A stretch of 64,000 nt of DNA, taken from NCBI RefSeq assembly GCF_050632385.1, contig NZ_CP192599.1, positions 4,030,001 through 4,094,000 of the forward strand, written 5' to 3'. The notes under the pieces are model-generated. The model did no database searches, was not told where the DNA came from, and saw only the letters and a program-made list of their open reading frames with translations. A program made the translations under genes and the position numbers. Below, in pieces: positions 29,408 to 37,632 of this stretch. The stretch is from Humitalea sp050632385. GTDB lineage: Bacteria; Pseudomonadota; Alphaproteobacteria; Acetobacterales; Acetobacteraceae. The stretch's first letter is position 1; the number at the start of each line of letters is the position of its first letter.

Positions 29408-30170
29408 CGGTCTGCTCCTGCCCGAGGTAGGCCTCGCGCACCAGCGGATCGCGCCGCGCCTCCGCCTGCGTGCCTTCGAAAATCTTGGCGCCAAAATTCA
29501 GCACCACCACCTGGTCGCAGACCTGGTTGACGAAGCCCATGTCGTGCTCGACCACCAGCAAGGTCGTGCCCCCATCGGCGATGCGGCCAAGGAAGCGCGC
29601 AAGTTCCGCCGTCTCGCTCGGGTTCAGCCCCGCCGCGGGTTCGTCCAGCAGCAGCAGGGTCGGGTTGCTGGCCAGCGCACGCACGACCTCGATCTTCTTG
29701 CGGATGCCATAGGGCAGGTTGGCGACGACCTCACCCGGGTCGATGTCCAGCCCCGCCTCGGCCAGCAACGCCTCGGCCGCCCGCCGCCAGCGCCCGCGCG
29801 GCATCCAGCCGATCGGCGTCAGCAGCGCGCCCAGTCCCGACGCGCGCGCATGCTGCCCCAGCATGACGTTCTCCACCGCCGACAGATGCGGCATCAGCCG
29901 GATGTTCTGGAACGACCGCGCCAGCCCTGCCAGCACCCGCTCCCGCGGCGGCAGCGTCGCGATGGACCGCCCATCCAGCCGGATGTCGCCCGCATCGATC
30001 GGATAGACGCCGGAAATCAGGTTGAACACCGTCGTCTTGCCCGCGCCATTCGGCCCGATCAACCCGAAGCGCCCACCGCGCGGCACGGCGAAACTGACGT
30101 CATCGACCACCTTCAACCCGCCGAAGGATTTTTGCACCCCCTCCAGGGCCAGCAGCGCGTCAGCGGGCAT
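29397..30170 (-). CDS. livG: ABC transporter ATP-binding protein, LivG type
   Basis: 257 residues. Walker A GPNGAGKTTVFNLISG and Walker B LLLLDEPAAGLNPSE are intact, with VVEHDMGFV as the H-loop. The signature region reads LPYGIRKKIEVVRAL, which fits LivG proteins (LPYG rather than LSGGQ). The LARSFQNIRL Q-loop segment is typical. It overlaps LivM by 11 bases and LivF by 11 bases. Confidence 0.93.
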   Translation of the reverse strand: MPADALLALEGVQKSFGGLKVVDDVSFAVPRGGRFGLIGPNGAGKTTVFNLISGVYPIDAGDIRLDGRSIATLPPRERVLAGLARSFQNIRLMPHLSAVENVMLGQHARASGLGALLTPIGWMPRGRWRRAAEALLAEAGLDIDPGEVVANLPYGIRKKIEVVRALASNPTLLLLDEPAAGLNPSETAELARFLGRIADGGTTLLVVEHDMGFVNQVCDQVVVLNFGAKIFEGTQAEARRDPLVREAYLGQEQTDAA

Positions 30171-30999
30171 CGGCGCGCCGCCAACGCAGGCGGGCCAGCA
30201 AGGTGCGCGTCACGATGCCCTCGGGCCGGACAATCATCATGGCGACGATGATGGCGCCGAAGACGACATAGCGCCAGGAACCGCCGATACGCAGCATCTC
30301 CGGCACCAAGGTAAAAAACGTCGCCCCGACCAGCGGCCCCCAGGCCGTCTGCGTGCCACCGATCAGCACGAAGAGCAGCACATAGGTCGATAGCAGCGGC
30401 GAAAAATACTGCGCCTCCACAAACGAGAAATGATGCGCGTAAAGCCCGCCCGCCAGCCCCGCCAACCCGGCGCCAATCGCGAAACTCGCGACCTGCACGC
30501 CGCGCGCCGGCACGCCCATCAGGGTCGATACCAGTTCATCATCATGCAGCGCCCGCATCGCCAGCCCGAACCGCGTCGCCATCAGCCAGAAGACGAAGAC
30601 GACCGTCCCGCCCGCCGCCATCAGAAGCACCGGCAGATCGACATATTCGACCACGACCAGCCCCATCGCGCCGCCCAGCGCCGGCTGCGTCAGGATGATA
30701 CCCGTGACGACCTGTGCAAAGGCGAAGGTCGCCAGCACCATGTACACGCCCCGCGTCCGCAACACCGGGAAGGCGATGGCAAACCCGACCAGCGCCGTGA
30801 TCAAGGTCGCCGCCGGAATCGTCAGCGCCGGCGACCAGCCCATATGATCGCCCAGCATCGCCGCCGCATAGGCGCCGATCGCCATTGACCCCGCGCCCCC
30901 CAGGTTCAACTGCCCCGCCGCAGCGGTCACGAAGATGCCGTAGGCGAAGATCACGTTGATCGCCAGGATCGCGAGAATGCCCGACCAATACCCCGACAT
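30160..30999 (-). CDS. livM: Branched-chain-type ABC transporter permease, LivM family
   Basis: 279 residues, about 8-9 hydrophobic segments. GQLNLGGAGSMAIGAYAAAMLG near the N-terminus is the LivM/LivH signature. GGTQTAWGPLVGATFFTLVPEM near the C-terminus carries the coupling region for LivG/LivF. The ATG overlaps the LivH stop by one base (TGATG); a GTG three bases upstream is not needed. Membrane subunit of the importer. Confidence 0.9.
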   Translation of the reverse strand: MSGYWSGILAILAINVIFAYGIFVTAAAGQLNLGGAGSMAIGAYAAAMLGDHMGWSPALTIPAATLITALVGFAIAFPVLRTRGVYMVLATFAFAQVVTGIILTQPALGGAMGLVVVEYVDLPVLLMAAGGTVVFVFWLMATRFGLAMRALHDDELVSTLMGVPARGVQVASFAIGAGLAGLAGGLYAHHFSFVEAQYFSPLLSTYVLLFVLIGGTQTAWGPLVGATFFTLVPEMLRIGGSWRYVVFGAIIVAMMIVRPEGIVTRTLLARLRWRRADAR

Positions 31000-32015
31000 C
31001 ACAGCTTGCCCTTGCCGATGCGCGACCCGCCAAAAAGCCCCTGCGGCCGCAGCACGATCGCCGCCAGCAGCGCCGTCCAGACCACCACCTGCGCCGCGTC
31101 GCCACCGAAGAAATGGATGCCCAGGGTTTCCAGCAACCCGACCAGCAAGCCCCCGGCGATCGCACCCCAGATCGAACCGATCCCGCCCAGCACCATCGCC
31201 GCGATCGCCTTGGTCCCGACATGATCGCCCATGAAGGGCGAGACATCGCTGTAGTTCACGACGAACAAGGCCCCCGCCACGCCGCAGAGCAAGCCGCTCA
31301 ACACGAACACCACCGGCACGATGCGCGACACCTCCACCCCCAGCAGGGTCGCGGTATCCGGGCTTTCCGCGATGGCGCGCAGCGCGCGGCCGATCTGCGT
31401 CGTCTTCAGCAGCCAGGACAGCCAGAACACGATCGCCAGCGACATCAGCAAGGACGCCAGTTGCGGCATCCCCACCACCAGCGGGCCGATATGCAGGTCA
31501 AGCCGGAACCGCACCGGAAAGCTCTGCGCCTCCGACCCCAATACGATCAGCACCAAGTGTTCGAAGATCAGCATGAAGCCGAGCGATGACACCAGCGGGA
31601 TCGCATGTTCCGTCGCATCGCCATGCCGGGTCTTCAGGTAGCGAAAGGTGAAACGCTCCACCACCAGCGACGCCAGGATCGCCACCAGGATCCCGCCCAG
31701 CAGCGCCAGCGCCCAATGCACCCCGCCCGACAGGCCAAAGGGCAGGCCGTATCTCGCCAGGCCCCAGGCCACCATGCCGGTCAACATGAACATCGTGGGA
31801 ATGGTGAAGTTCAAAAAATTCAACACGCCGATGGTCAGGGTGAAGGCCACCGCGACCGCGACATAGATGCCCCCCAGCATCAGGCCGGAGACGATCTGCT
31901 GCGCCAGGGTGCTGCCCCCGGGCAGCGCCGCGATGGCCGCGATCAGCGCGATGCACAGGGCGGCAGCACCTGCGCTGAGCAACAGCGGATGCGCGGCGCG
32001 GATCACGCCCGTCAC
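30999..32015 (-). CDS. livH: Branched-chain-type ABC transporter permease, LivH family
   Basis: 338 residues from a GTG start. The signature QQIVSGLMLGGIYVAVAVAFTLTIGVLNFLNF identifies LivH (two pieces of one long helix pair), and GGIGSIWGAIAGGLLVG is the C-terminal coupling segment. About eight transmembrane helices. It is the first transporter gene of the operon, 91 bases after the XRE regulator's stop, so a weak internal promoter in that gap is possible. It pairs with LivM. Confidence 0.9.
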   Translation of the reverse strand: MTGVIRAAHPLLLSAGAAALCIALIAAIAALPGGSTLAQQIVSGLMLGGIYVAVAVAFTLTIGVLNFLNFTIPTMFMLTGMVAWGLARYGLPFGLSGGVHWALALLGGILVAILASLVVERFTFRYLKTRHGDATEHAIPLVSSLGFMLIFEHLVLIVLGSEAQSFPVRFRLDLHIGPLVVGMPQLASLLMSLAIVFWLSWLLKTTQIGRALRAIAESPDTATLLGVEVSRIVPVVFVLSGLLCGVAGALFVVNYSDVSPFMGDHVGTKAIAAMVLGGIGSIWGAIAGGLLVGLLETLGIHFFGGDAAQVVVWTALLAAIVLRPQGLFGGSRIGKGKL

Positions 32016-32106
32016 GGGATATGCCTATGGCGCAGCAACGACATCTCCCACGAATCCTGACGCCATCAGGTCTTGATTTCCCTGCCGCGCGCAAGCCCAC
32101 ATTCGG

Positions 32107-32976
32107 TCATTCCGCCGCCGCGACCGCACGCCGCAAAATCCCCGCCGCCGCGTCGCCCTTGATCGACTCCCGCCACAGTTTTTCCGCCACATCATCATGC
32201 AGCCGCACCGCATCCGGCGCGCTCGTCACCAGCGCGATCCCGGTCGCCAGGTTCGACTGCCCGCCCAGGCGAAACGGGCTGACCGCCAGCGCCGTCTCCC
32301 GCCGCGCCCGCGCCAGCGAAAACCCCGTCGTCGGGACCGATTGCAGCAGTAAGCCGATCTGCACCCCACGCGGCGGCGCCTCGGCCAGCCGCGCGACATG
32401 CAGGATCTCGGCCCGCGCGGCCGCGCGCCGTGCCGCTTGCACCGCCGGCGGCAGGTCGTGCCGCGCGGCGATCCCATCGGCCAGGGTCCGTTCCACCTCC
32501 GGCAGGGACAGCATGCTGATCACCCCGGGCCGGCGCCTCTCCCAGGTCGCCTTGCGCCGGCGCAGGGTCGCCAGCAGCGGCGCGGGGTCCTGCCCCGGCG
32601 GCAGCGCCTCGGCCACCAGTTCCGGCATCAGCGCGTCGTAGTCGTCGGATGTCAGCAACAAGGACAGCGGCCCGAAGAGCACGAACAACTGCTCGGCGAC
32701 CTCCTCGACCTGGCGCAGCCTCTCGAAGAAGGCGAGCGGTGAGGCGAACCACTCCACCCCCACCCCCAGCAAGGTGCCCAGCGGCAGCCCCAGCACCGCC
32801 GCCGCCCGTTCCAGCATCGGCAGCTTTGGTGGCTCGCCCCGCTCATACCGATACAGCGCGGTCCTTGAGACACGCAGCCGCTCCGCCATCGCCTCGGCCG
32901 ACAGCCCAAGGCCCAGCCGATGCGCCCGCAGCCTCTCGCCAATGCCCGGATACCGGTCGAGGTCGTCGTCACTCAT
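32107..32976 (-). CDS. XRE-family transcriptional regulator with unrecognised C-terminal domain
   Basis: 289 residues. The HTH lies at about residues 10-65 (RLRAHRLGLGLSAEAMAERL, VSRTALYRYERGEPPKLPML). The remaining ~220 residues are helical with an alternating pattern and no domain I recognise; they may sense a metabolite. It is transcribed in the same direction as the Liv genes, 91 bases upstream of LivH, and is divergent from the hydrolase at 33112. A palindrome 18 bases before its start is a likely operator. The pathway genes on both sides make this the probable local regulator. Confidence 0.82.
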   Translation of the reverse strand: MSDDDLDRYPGIGERLRAHRLGLGLSAEAMAERLRVSRTALYRYERGEPPKLPMLERAAAVLGLPLGTLLGVGVEWFASPLAFFERLRQVEEVAEQLFVLFGPLSLLLTSDDYDALMPELVAEALPPGQDPAPLLATLRRRKATWERRRPGVISMLSLPEVERTLADGIAARHDLPPAVQAARRAAARAEILHVARLAEAPPRGVQIGLLLQSVPTTGFSLARARRETALAVSPFRLGGQSNLATGIALVTSAPDAVRLHDDVAEKLWRESIKGDAAAGILRRAVAAAE

Positions 32977-32993
32977 CCGGCGATCCTAACGCC

Positions 32994-33017
32994 GTCCCGT
33001 TTTCGGGACATAATCCC
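32994..33017. promoter_or_regulatory. Nested palindromes between XRE and hydrolase genes (candidate operator)
   Basis: GTCCCG-TTTT-CGGGAC (32994-33009) is a perfect inverted repeat. It overlaps a second, GGGA-CATAA-TCCC (33005-33017). The pair lies 18 bases upstream of the XRE start and about 95 bases upstream of the divergent hydrolase start. This location suits autoregulation and control of both directions. A GTTAGGAT element of the recurring -10-like type lies just before the XRE start. Confidence 0.5.
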
Positions 33018-33111
33018 AAATTACCCATTTCGTGCCGCAAATCGGCCACCCTGCTCAAACTCGTGGCTTGAGCGCGCCCCCGCCTTCCGAAATGCTCAGG
33101 CCATGTGCAGC

Positions 33112-33897
33112 ATGACCCACATCACCATCGACGGCGCCCGCGTCGCCTATACCGAAGCCGGGGCCGGCCCCCGCGCCATCGTCTTCGTGCATGGCGGCTT
33201 CGGCTCCTCCTCCGGCCTCTGGGCCAGCACCATGGCAGCATTGCCGCCGGGCTGGCGTGGCTATGCCATCAACAATTTCGTCGAGTCCGATCCACCGCCC
33301 GACGGCTACACCATCCCCGCCTTCGCCCAGCGGCTGGATGGTTTCATCGCCGCCCTCGGCCTGCCCAGCGCGGTGATCTGCGGCCATTCCATGGGCGGCG
33401 TGGTCTGCCAGCAGACCGCGATCACCTATCCCGGCCGCGTCGCCGGGCTGGCGCTGGTCGCCACCGGCCCCTCCATCCGTAACCACGGCATCGCCTTGCA
33501 GGTCCTGGCCGACCTCGAAGCCGGGGGTGCGACGCGGCAGAACCTCGATGCCATCAGCCGCCATTGGTTCGCCCATATCCCCGACCAGGCGCAGTTCGAC
33601 GCCTATGTGGACACCGCCACCCGCGCCCCTCTGGACGGCATGCTGGCCGCCCAGCGCAGCCTGGTCGCGACCGACCTGGAACCCCTGCTACCCCGCATCG
33701 CCTGCCCCACCCTGGTCCTGCACGGCGCCCGCGACCATGGCCGCACCATGGACCATGCCGAACGCCTGCTGGCCGGCATTTCGGGCGCCCGCCTCGCCCT
33801 GTTCGAAACCTCCGGCCACGCCCCGATGTGGGAGGCGCCCGCGGCCTTCCAGGCGGCCCTGGCCGAATTTTTGGCCCGCATCGGAGACGCCGCATGA
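33112..33897 (+). CDS. Alpha/beta-fold hydrolase
   Basis: 261 residues. VFVHGGFGSSS marks the oxyanion hole, CGHSMGGVVCQQ the nucleophile Ser, GARDHGRTM the acid region and TSGHAPMWEAP the histidine, as in soluble C-C bond hydrolases and lactonases. The start is uncertain: ATG at 33112 (MTHITIDGARVAYTE) is preferred; ATG at 33103 adds three residues. It overlaps the next gene by four bases (ATGA). It is divergent from the XRE regulator and may be regulated by it. Confidence 0.86.
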   Translation: MTHITIDGARVAYTEAGAGPRAIVFVHGGFGSSSGLWASTMAALPPGWRGYAINNFVESDPPPDGYTIPAFAQRLDGFIAALGLPSAVICGHSMGGVVCQQTAITYPGRVAGLALVATGPSIRNHGIALQVLADLEAGGATRQNLDAISRHWFAHIPDQAQFDAYVDTATRAPLDGMLAAQRSLVATDLEPLLPRIACPTLVLHGARDHGRTMDHAERLLAGISGARLALFETSGHAPMWEAPAAFQAALAEFLARIGDAA

Positions 33898-35459
33898 TCC
33901 GCCAACTCACCCCCCTGGTCCTGGCCGCCGCCATCGCGACCCTGCCGGCCCAGGCCCGCACCCTGCGCTACGCCTCGGTCGGCGATGTCCGGACCATGGA
34001 CCCGCACGGGCTCTACGAAACCTTCACCCAGGCCACCCTCGCCTCCATCTACGAAGGCCTGGTGCGGATGAACGAGCGGCTGGAGTTGGAACCCTCCCTC
34101 GCCCTGTCCTGGGAAAACCCCGAACCCGAGCTCTGGCGCTTCCGCCTGCGCCCCGGCGTGCGCTTCCAGGATGGCACGCCCTTCACCGCCGATGACGTCG
34201 TCTTCTCCTTCGCCCGCGCCGCCACCGAGGGCAGCGACCTGAAAGTCCCCGTCGCGACGGTGCGCGAGGTCCGCGCCGTCGATCCCCTGACCGTCGAAAT
34301 CACCACCCGCGGCCCCAATCCCATCCTGCCGCGGGAGATCGTCTTCCTCGGCATGATGTCTCGCGCCTGGGCCGAACGTGTCGGCGCCACCGCCCCCGTC
34401 GATATCCGCCAGCAGCGGGAAAACTTCGCCACCCGCAACGCCAATGGCACCGGCCCCTTCCGCCTGGCCCTGCGCGAACCCGACAGTCGCACGGTCTTCG
34501 CCGTGAACCCCGACTGGTGGGACACGCCCCGGCACAACCTGACCGAAGTCATCTTCCGCCCCATCGCCAATGCGCCGACCCGCGTCGCGGCCCTCCTGTC
34601 GGGCGAGTTGGACCTGATGGAACCCGTCCCGGTGCAGGACATCCCCCGCGTCAGCGCCACCCCCGGCCTGCGCGTGTTGGAAGGGCCGGAGATGCGCACC
34701 GTCTTCCTCGGCATGGACCAGTCCCGCGCCGAACTGACCGACAGCCCTCTGCGCGGCCGCAACCCGTTCCAGGATCTGCGCGTGCGCCAGGCCGTGCTGC
34801 TGGCGACCGATGCCCAGGCGATCCACCAGACCATCATGCGCCGCCAATCGCGCGTCGCGGGGCTGATCCTCGGGCCGGGGGTGGAGGGCTACGATTCCGC
34901 CCTCGACACCCGCCCCGCCGTCGATATCGCCCAGGCACGGCGCCTGATGGCGGAAGCGGGGCTGGCGGACGGGTTCGAGGTCGGGCTGGATTGCCCCAAC
35001 GACCGCCTGGTGAACGACCAGGCGATCTGCACCTCGCTCGTGTCCATGCTGGCGCGGATCAACATCCGCGTGGTGCCGAACATCCGCCCCCGCGCGCAAT
35101 GGGGCCAGAAGGTGCTGTCGCGCAACACCAGCTTCTACCTGCAATCCTGGTCCACGCCGACCTACGACGCCTTCAACCCCATCGTGTCGCTGCTGGCGGC
35201 GCCCCGCGACGGTCGCGGCACCTTCAACTCCGGCGGCTATGAGAATGCGCGGATCGAGGCCCTGATCCCGCGCATCCAACAGGAAACCAACCCCACCGCC
35301 CGCCGCGCGATGATCGGTGAAGTTTTGGGCATCCATCGCGACGAGGTCGGGCACATTCCCCTGCACCAGCAATTCCTGGCCTGGGGGGCGCGGAGCAACG
35401 TGACCACGCCGCTGATGCCCGACAACGTCATCAAGCTCTACCTGACGCGGATCGAGTGA
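33894..35459 (+). CDS. Dipeptide/oligopeptide-type ABC substrate-binding protein (orphan)
   Basis: 521 residues. A signal peptide (LVLAAAIATLPAQA) precedes the family-5 binding fold: LRYASVGDVRTMDPHG, then FRLRPGVRFQDGTPFTADDVVFSF, a motif diagnostic of DppA/OppA proteins. The ATG at 33894 overlaps the hydrolase stop. No DppBCDF permease or ATPase genes are nearby, so it must serve a transporter encoded elsewhere. It abuts the convergent Bug gene, with stop codons in TGATCA at 35457-35462. Confidence 0.88.
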   Translation: MIRQLTPLVLAAAIATLPAQARTLRYASVGDVRTMDPHGLYETFTQATLASIYEGLVRMNERLELEPSLALSWENPEPELWRFRLRPGVRFQDGTPFTADDVVFSFARAATEGSDLKVPVATVREVRAVDPLTVEITTRGPNPILPREIVFLGMMSRAWAERVGATAPVDIRQQRENFATRNANGTGPFRLALREPDSRTVFAVNPDWWDTPRHNLTEVIFRPIANAPTRVAALLSGELDLMEPVPVQDIPRVSATPGLRVLEGPEMRTVFLGMDQSRAELTDSPLRGRNPFQDLRVRQAVLLATDAQAIHQTIMRRQSRVAGLILGPGVEGYDSALDTRPAVDIAQARRLMAEAGLADGFEVGLDCPNDRLVNDQAICTSLVSMLARINIRVVPNIRPRAQWGQKVLSRNTSFYLQSWSTPTYDAFNPIVSLLAAPRDGRGTFNSGGYENARIEALIPRIQQETNPTARRAMIGEVLGIHRDEVGHIPLHQQFLAWGARSNVTTPLMPDNVIKLYLTRIE

Positions 35460-36440
35460 TCAGTCCGGGCGGATATTGTGTTCCCGGATGATCGCACCCC
35501 AGCGCACCCGGTCCGCCTCGATCTGCCGCTGGAAATCCTGCCGCGTGCCGCCCAGGCGCTGCAGCCCGTTCTCGGCAAAACGGCGCTGCACATCGGGTGC
35601 CGCCAGCGCCCGGTTCAACTCGGTGTTCCAGCGGTCGGTGATCGCATCCGGCGTGCGGCCCGGCAGCACCACGGCAAACCAGCTCGGGATCACGAAACCC
35701 GGCAAGCCATCGGTCGAGATCACCGGCAGTTCCGGCATCAAGGGCGATGCCGCGGCCGCGCCATAGGCCACGGCCCGCAGCCCACCATCGCGGATCTGGC
35801 CCAGAAACTCCGGCATATTGCCGAACATCACATCGACCCGGCCCGAGGTGATGTCCAGGATCGCCGGCGCCCCGCCACGATACGGCACCTGCGTGATCTG
35901 CGCCCCGGTCAGCGCGGAAAACAGGATGCAGGACAATTGCTGGCTGGACCCCGCGCCCACCGTCGCGCAAGTGGTCGTGCGCGACCGGTCCCGCCCCAGC
36001 CGCGCCAGGTCCTGCCAGGTGCGGATCGGCGATTGCGGCCCCGTCACCAGGATATTGTAGACCGAGGCAATCGACGCCACCGGCACGATATCCGTCGCCA
36101 CGTCATAGGGCACCGTCTGCATCTGCGGCGTGATGGTCATGATGCCCATCGATGCCAGCAGGATCGTGTAGCCATCCGGCGCACTGCGCACCAATTCCTG
36201 CGTCGCGATCACGCCGCCGCCGCCGGTCTTGGTATCGACCACGACGCGCTGGCCGATCTGCTGGCTCAATTGATCCGCCAGAATCCGCCCGATCAGATCC
36301 GACGTGCCGCCCGGCGCGAAGGGATTGAGGAACCGCACCCCACGATTGGGAAAGGCCGCTTCCTGCGCCTGCGCGGGTGCGGCAAGCAACGCGCCGGTCA
36401 GCAACGCCATCGCGGCGATGCGGCGGGTGATGGTCTTCAT
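35460..36440 (-). CDS. Bug-type (TTT) solute-binding protein
   Basis: 326 residues. Signal peptide (MALLTGALLAAPAQAQ) followed by the Bug-fold segments FLNPFAPGGTSDLIGRILAD, VVVDTKTGGGG, QVPYRGGAPAILDI and the C-terminal LPVISTDGLPGFV. GGAGG precedes the ATG at 36440. It is the last gene of the GntR-led operon, 49 bases after the enolase-superfamily gene, so its ligand is probably the acid handled by that operon. No TctAB permease is present in the window. Confidence 0.9.
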   Translation of the reverse strand: MKTITRRIAAMALLTGALLAAPAQAQEAAFPNRGVRFLNPFAPGGTSDLIGRILADQLSQQIGQRVVVDTKTGGGGVIATQELVRSAPDGYTILLASMGIMTITPQMQTVPYDVATDIVPVASIASVYNILVTGPQSPIRTWQDLARLGRDRSRTTTCATVGAGSSQQLSCILFSALTGAQITQVPYRGGAPAILDITSGRVDVMFGNMPEFLGQIRDGGLRAVAYGAAAASPLMPELPVISTDGLPGFVIPSWFAVVLPGRTPDAITDRWNTELNRALAAPDVQRRFAENGLQRLGGTRQDFQRQIEADRVRWGAIIREHNIRPD

Positions 36441-36489
36441 GGACGCCTCCTGTCTGTTGAGCGCCGCCCTCGTGCCGGGGCGGTCGTGG

Positions 36490-37632
36490 TTAAACGTATC
36501 CGGGGCCCTCGATCGCGGGATGCGCGCGCAGCCATTCCTCATCTACATCCACGCCGATGCCGGGGCCTTCGTTCGGTCGCACGCAGCCATCCGCGCCGAT
36601 GCGCCAGGGCTCGCTGACCAGCGCATCGCGGAACAGGTTGCCGACCGAGACGTCAGCCTCGAAATACCCGGCATTGTCGATGGCGCACAAAAAGTGGATC
36701 GACGCCGCCTGGTTCAGCCCCGTCATCGAGGAATGCGGATGCACCGGGATCTTATGCGCGGATGCGATGGCCGCGATCCGCAAGGCCTCGGTGATCCCAC
36801 CGCATTTCGACAAATCCGGCTGCCAGATGCCGATCGCGCCATCATCCAGCAGCGGCGCGAATTCATAGCGGGTGAAATGATTCTCCCCGGCCGCCAATGG
36901 CGTATGGCCATAGCTGCGCGCCTCGGCATAGGCGCGCCGGTCGTGCGGCGGAAAGGGCTCTTCCAGCCAGCCCATGTTCAGCGCATCCATCGCCGGCATC
37001 ACCCGCCGCGCGTCATCCAGGCGATAGGCGGTGTTCGCATCGGCCAGGATATCGAGTCCATCGCCAAAGGCCTCGCGCACCGCCTCCATCCGCGCGATGT
37101 CGTTCTTCACGGTATCGCCGATGCGCAGTTTCACCGCGCGATACCCCGCCTCCACATGCGGCCGCGCCTCCGTCACCAATTCATCGGGCGGCTGGTAACC
37201 GAGCGCCACGCCACCGGCATAGGCCGGCACCGCCCGCGCCGCGCCGCCCAGCAGCCGATACAAGGGCCAGCCAACCGCCTTGCCCCTGATATCCCACAAG
37301 GCCATGTCCAACCCCGACATGGCCAGGGCACATCCCGCGCCCATGCCATGGCTCGCCAATTGCCCGCGATAGATTTTCTGCCAGACACCCACAGTATCCG
37401 TCGTATCCATGCCCAGCACCAGGCGCTTCAGCGTGGTCTGCAACAGCGCCGCGACGGCGGTATGCGCGCGGCCGTGATGGCTTTCGCCCCAGCCGACCAG
37501 CCCATCCTCGGTGGTCACCTTCACCACCACCGCATCGCGCTTCACCGCCCGCCCGACACCCAGCGCCACGCCACCACCGGGCGGCACCGGGAAGGAGGTC
37601 GGAAACGCCTCGATATTCGCGATCCTGCTCAC
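36490..37632 (-). CDS. Mandelate racemase/muconate lactonizing family enzyme (1)
   Basis: 380 residues from a GTG that overlaps the previous gene by four bases. Enolase superfamily: N-terminal cap, then a barrel with AVKLRIGD (the K-x-K/R region), LADANTAYR (metal Asp), LEEPFPP and AAGENHF (metal Glu residues), and HPHSSMTG (catalytic His). The MR-type His base suggests a sugar-acid or hydroxyacid dehydratase or racemase using Mg. It sits third of three paralogs in the operon. Note ARG-for-LYS in the K-x-K motif (KLR), which may change the Lys-based chemistry. Confidence 0.9.
   Translation of the reverse strand: MSRIANIEAFPTSFPVPPGGGVALGVGRAVKRDAVVVKVTTEDGLVGWGESHHGRAHTAVAALLQTTLKRLVLGMDTTDTVGVWQKIYRGQLASHGMGAGCALAMSGLDMALWDIRGKAVGWPLYRLLGGAARAVPAYAGGVALGYQPPDELVTEARPHVEAGYRAVKLRIGDTVKNDIARMEAVREAFGDGLDILADANTAYRLDDARRVMPAMDALNMGWLEEPFPPHDRRAYAEARSYGHTPLAAGENHFTRYEFAPLLDDGAIGIWQPDLSKCGGITEALRIAAIASAHKIPVHPHSSMTGLNQAASIHFLCAIDNAGYFEADVSVGNLFRDALVSEPWRIGADGCVRPNEGPGIGVDVDEEWLRAHPAIEGPGYV

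Noticed and set aside
35457..35462. TGATCA at the junction of the two convergent genes
   Set aside because: It is simply the two stop codons meeting; a six-base palindrome is too short to be evidence of regulation.
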